5,814 nucleotides of DNA from Acidobacteriota bacterium (GTDB lineage Bacteria; Acidobacteriota; Terriglobia; UBA7540): positions 1-5,814 of the forward strand of contig PMYF01000803.1 of the NCBI GenBank assembly GCA_003171295.1, given 5' to 3'. Positions 4,450 through 5,814 of this stretch are shown here, one piece after another (position 1 is the stretch's first letter; each line of letters starts with the position of its first letter). Made by a program: the position numbers and the translations under genes. The notes beneath the pieces are model-generated. The model worked only from the letters and a program-made list of their open reading frames with translations. It was not told where the DNA came from and did no database searches.

Positions 4450-5814
4450 GTGGCCAACCCCCTCGAGCAGGCAGGTGCAAGTCCGAAAGGGCCGTCCAAC
4501 TTCGCCCCCGTCCCGATAGATCGATTCTTCACGGGGCTCTGGACGCAGCGCAATCCTTTGCGCGATGCCGCCGTACCTTTCATCCAGGCAAAGTTCTATG
4601 GCGCTTCTCGTTATGAGAGCTTATGGGACGGTCTCAACAGCGAGATCAGTCCTTCCCTGACGCTCGTCCGCGCTCCCGGCCACAGCGTATTCAACGACCA
4701 AATGTGGGAACCCATCAAGGATTTCCACGGGTTCAAGATTCCGGGAGCCAACCGATCCGACCGCATCATCACCCTTGCAGATTGCGCCACGGGCGTGTAC
4801 GACTGTTCCCCTCCTTCCACGCAGACTCTCATCCGTGCCAAGTCGGCGGGTGCGGGGCAGACGTTCTTCCAGAGCGTGGGCTCCATCCTCTATTGCGGAG
4901 ACGGCGTTGACAACTGGCAGTATGTCCAGTCTTCCTATGAGTGGCAGGCAGGCTACAGCTTCCCCGCAGGCGCATTCATCGTGGACTCCAACGGAAACGT
5001 CCAGCTTGCCCTCGGGGACTACATCGACTGCACCTATGTCACCATCGTGGACGGTCTGCTCACCGCCACCGTCCCTTCTGCCCTGACTCTCACGCCTGGA
5101 CAGGCGGTCACTTTCTACAGTCTCGCATACGGAAGCTTCCTCGACGAGATCACCGTGACCGTCACGAGCGTCTCCGACACGACATTCACAGCCAACATCA
5201 ATGCGGGCAACTACAGCTCCCCCGGAGTCGAGGCAGGCTATGTCCTGACCAATTCCAACGGCACGCTGGGAAGCACCATTCCCGCCACCTGGGGCTCCAC
5301 GATGTTCGCTTCGACCCTGGACGGCACCAACCTGTGGAGCATGCGTGGCCCTGCCGTAAGACCGTGGGGGATATCCCAGCCTACCAGCACTCCTCAGGTC
5401 GCCAACACGCTCAACCCGACGACCAATGTCTCGACCTGGGCGGCCCTGACCTACTTCATGCCGATGTCGCTGATCGTGGACGAAGACAACTTCGTCTACA
5501 TGCTCACGCAGGCGGGGGAGACAGGATCGTCAACTCCAACCTTAGATCAGACCTACGGAGCGGTAACTTCCGACGGTTCCGCCGCATGGACGAGCCTGGG
5601 AACCGGTACACGCGGCAGCCATGTCGTCTATTCCCTCGGGGCGGTAATAGCCGTCACCTGGACGGTGAGCAGCACTGTCTATGTGCAGCAGCCGACCTAT
5701 GGATATCAGGGCTATGGCGGGTATGGGTACCAAGGCGGATACCAGGGAGGATACCAGGGAAACTACCAGCAGGGTCCTACGCAGGTTCCCATCACCACGA
5801 CCACAACCTATTAG
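4450..5814 (+). CDS. Modular beta-rich tail or neck structural protein (possible tail nozzle)
   Basis: This 454-residue protein begins with GTG. The N-terminal domain (about 20-160) contains W31-TQRNPLRD (31-39), DGLNSEIS (60-67), LTLVRAPGHS (70-79) and a FQSVG...LYCGDGVD stretch (140-154). The phrasing (few residues, then Q-R-N-P, then D-G-x-N-x-E, then L-x-x-R-P/A-G) resembles the start of the nozzle/tail-tubular-B type of podovirus proteins, where a similar Q-P...N-x-x-x-E...L-x-x-R pattern opens a beta-propeller. That is an analogy, not proven homology. From residue 165 the protein is a chain of beta modules: one copy split by an inserted beta domain (165-188 and 266-300), a second copy (330-384), and the start of a third (from about 391). 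It ends in GYQG repeats (418-441) and a TTTTTY tail. The stop is the last codon of the window. Related proteins I remember are longer, so truncation is possible. A receptor- or glycan-binding tail protein is the main alternative. Confidence 0.65.
   Translation: MANPLEQAGASPKGPSNFAPVPIDRFFTGLWTQRNPLRDAAVPFIQAKFYGASRYESLWDGLNSEISPSLTLVRAPGHSVFNDQMWEPIKDFHGFKIPGANRSDRIITLADCATGVYDCSPPSTQTLIRAKSAGAGQTFFQSVGSILYCGDGVDNWQYVQSSYEWQAGYSFPAGAFIVDSNGNVQLALGDYIDCTYVTIVDGLLTATVPSALTLTPGQAVTFYSLAYGSFLDEITVTVTSVSDTTFTANINAGNYSSPGVEAGYVLTNSNGTLGSTIPATWGSTMFASTLDGTNLWSMRGPAVRPWGISQPTSTPQVANTLNPTTNVSTWAALTYFMPMSLIVDEDNFVYMLTQAGETGSSTPTLDQTYGAVTSDGSAAWTSLGTGTRGSHVVYSLGAVIAVTWTVSSTVYVQQPTYGYQGYGGYGYQGGYQGGYQGNYQQGPTQVPITTTTTY
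4942..5349 (+). repeat. Beta-module copy 1, apparently split by an inserted domain
   Basis: The first half (residues 165-188) reads W165-x-A-x-Y...G174...I177-V-D-S-N181-G-N. The second half (266-300) reads G274 and P278...W281...D291-G-T-N-L-W296. In copy 2 the two halves are contiguous. Between them lies a T/V/S-rich region of about 77 residues (189-265). Confidence 0.5.
5014..5244 (+). other. Beta domain nested inside module copy 1
   Basis: Residues about 189-265 alternate hydrophobic and T/S/V residues. They contain LTPGQAVTFYSL (214-225), ITVTVTSVSDTTFTANI (234-250) and a NYSS...GY ending. This is an Ig-like or OB-like all-beta pattern that I associate with accessory domains in phage tail proteins. 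The boundaries are approximate. Confidence 0.45.
5437..5601 (+). repeat. Beta-module copy 2
   Basis: Residues 330-384 hold W330...Y335...I342-V-D-E-D-N347...G356...G359-S-S-T-P363...Y369-G...D375-G-S-A-A-W380. Spacing and key residues match copy 1 once its insert is removed, and the module in adaptor-like protein 1. Confidence 0.55.
5701..5772 (+). repeat. Twelve-base tandem repeat encoding GYQG-type tetrapeptides
   Basis: Six 12-base units in frame encode GYQG, YGGY, GYQG, GYQG, GYQG and NYQQ (residues 418-441). Units four and five (5737-5748 and 5749-5760) are identical, GGATACCAGGGA; the others differ at several bases. The encoded segment is a flexible tyrosine/glycine/glutamine-rich tail. 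Confidence 0.85.

Noticed and set aside
5701..5772. Diversity-generating retroelement variable region
   Set aside because: The segment is a tandem repeat rather than a template/variable pair. No second near-copy with A-specific differences and no reverse transcriptase gene are present.
5812..5814. TAG read as an amino acid (recoded stop) at the end of the last gene
   Set aside because: TAG also ends the genes at 569, 2245, 3290 and 3693, each directly followed by a new gene start, so genome-wide reassignment is unlikely. Local read-through cannot be tested within the window.

Overview
The window is a piece of a tailed bacteriophage genome (or a prophage): the virion-structure part, about 5.8 kb with all genes on the plus strand. 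The anchor is a recognisable N4 gp56-type major capsid protein at 588-1685. The flanking genes fit a head-to-neck assembly block of a short-tailed (podovirus-like) phage. The DNA is moderately GC-rich, the genes are tightly packed, and most have clear AGGAG/AGGGG-type ribosome binding sites. This indicates a bacterial host with ordinary Shine-Dalgarno initiation. The style of the proteins, especially the repeated beta modules, recalls uncultured soil phages, but the host cannot be named from the sequence.

Layout: (1) 3-569, 3' part or nearly all of a probable scaffolding-like protein, open to the left edge. (2) 588-1685, major capsid protein, followed at 1703-1731 by a textbook rho-independent terminator. 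(3) 1769-2245, small coiled-coil protein with a CxH...CxxC metal-site pattern. (4) 2253-3290, neck/adaptor-like protein 1, with an inserted beta module. (5) 3298-3693, single-pass membrane protein with a long helical tail. (6) 3703-4449, neck/adaptor-like protein 2, which looks like a compact paralogue of protein 1. (7) 4450-5814, a modular beta-rich protein, possibly tail nozzle or tail accessory, whose stop codon is the last codon of the window. No stretch over 300 bases lacks a gene; the largest gap is the 83-base terminator/leader region at 1686-1768. No tRNA, CRISPR array, insertion sequence, integrase or attachment site was seen.

How the parts fit: the scaffold-like and capsid proteins would build the shell. 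The terminator after the capsid gene probably lets capsid mRNA outnumber the downstream transcript. The two adaptor-like proteins and the 454-residue protein probably close the portal vertex and form the neck or tail. The most interesting points are the probable duplication of the adaptor gene around a membrane-protein gene, a beta module shared between adaptor 1 and the last protein (once apparently split by another beta domain), and a C-terminus that stops partway through a further module copy after a GYQG tetrapeptide repeat. All functional assignments except the capsid protein are inferences from motifs and gene order.
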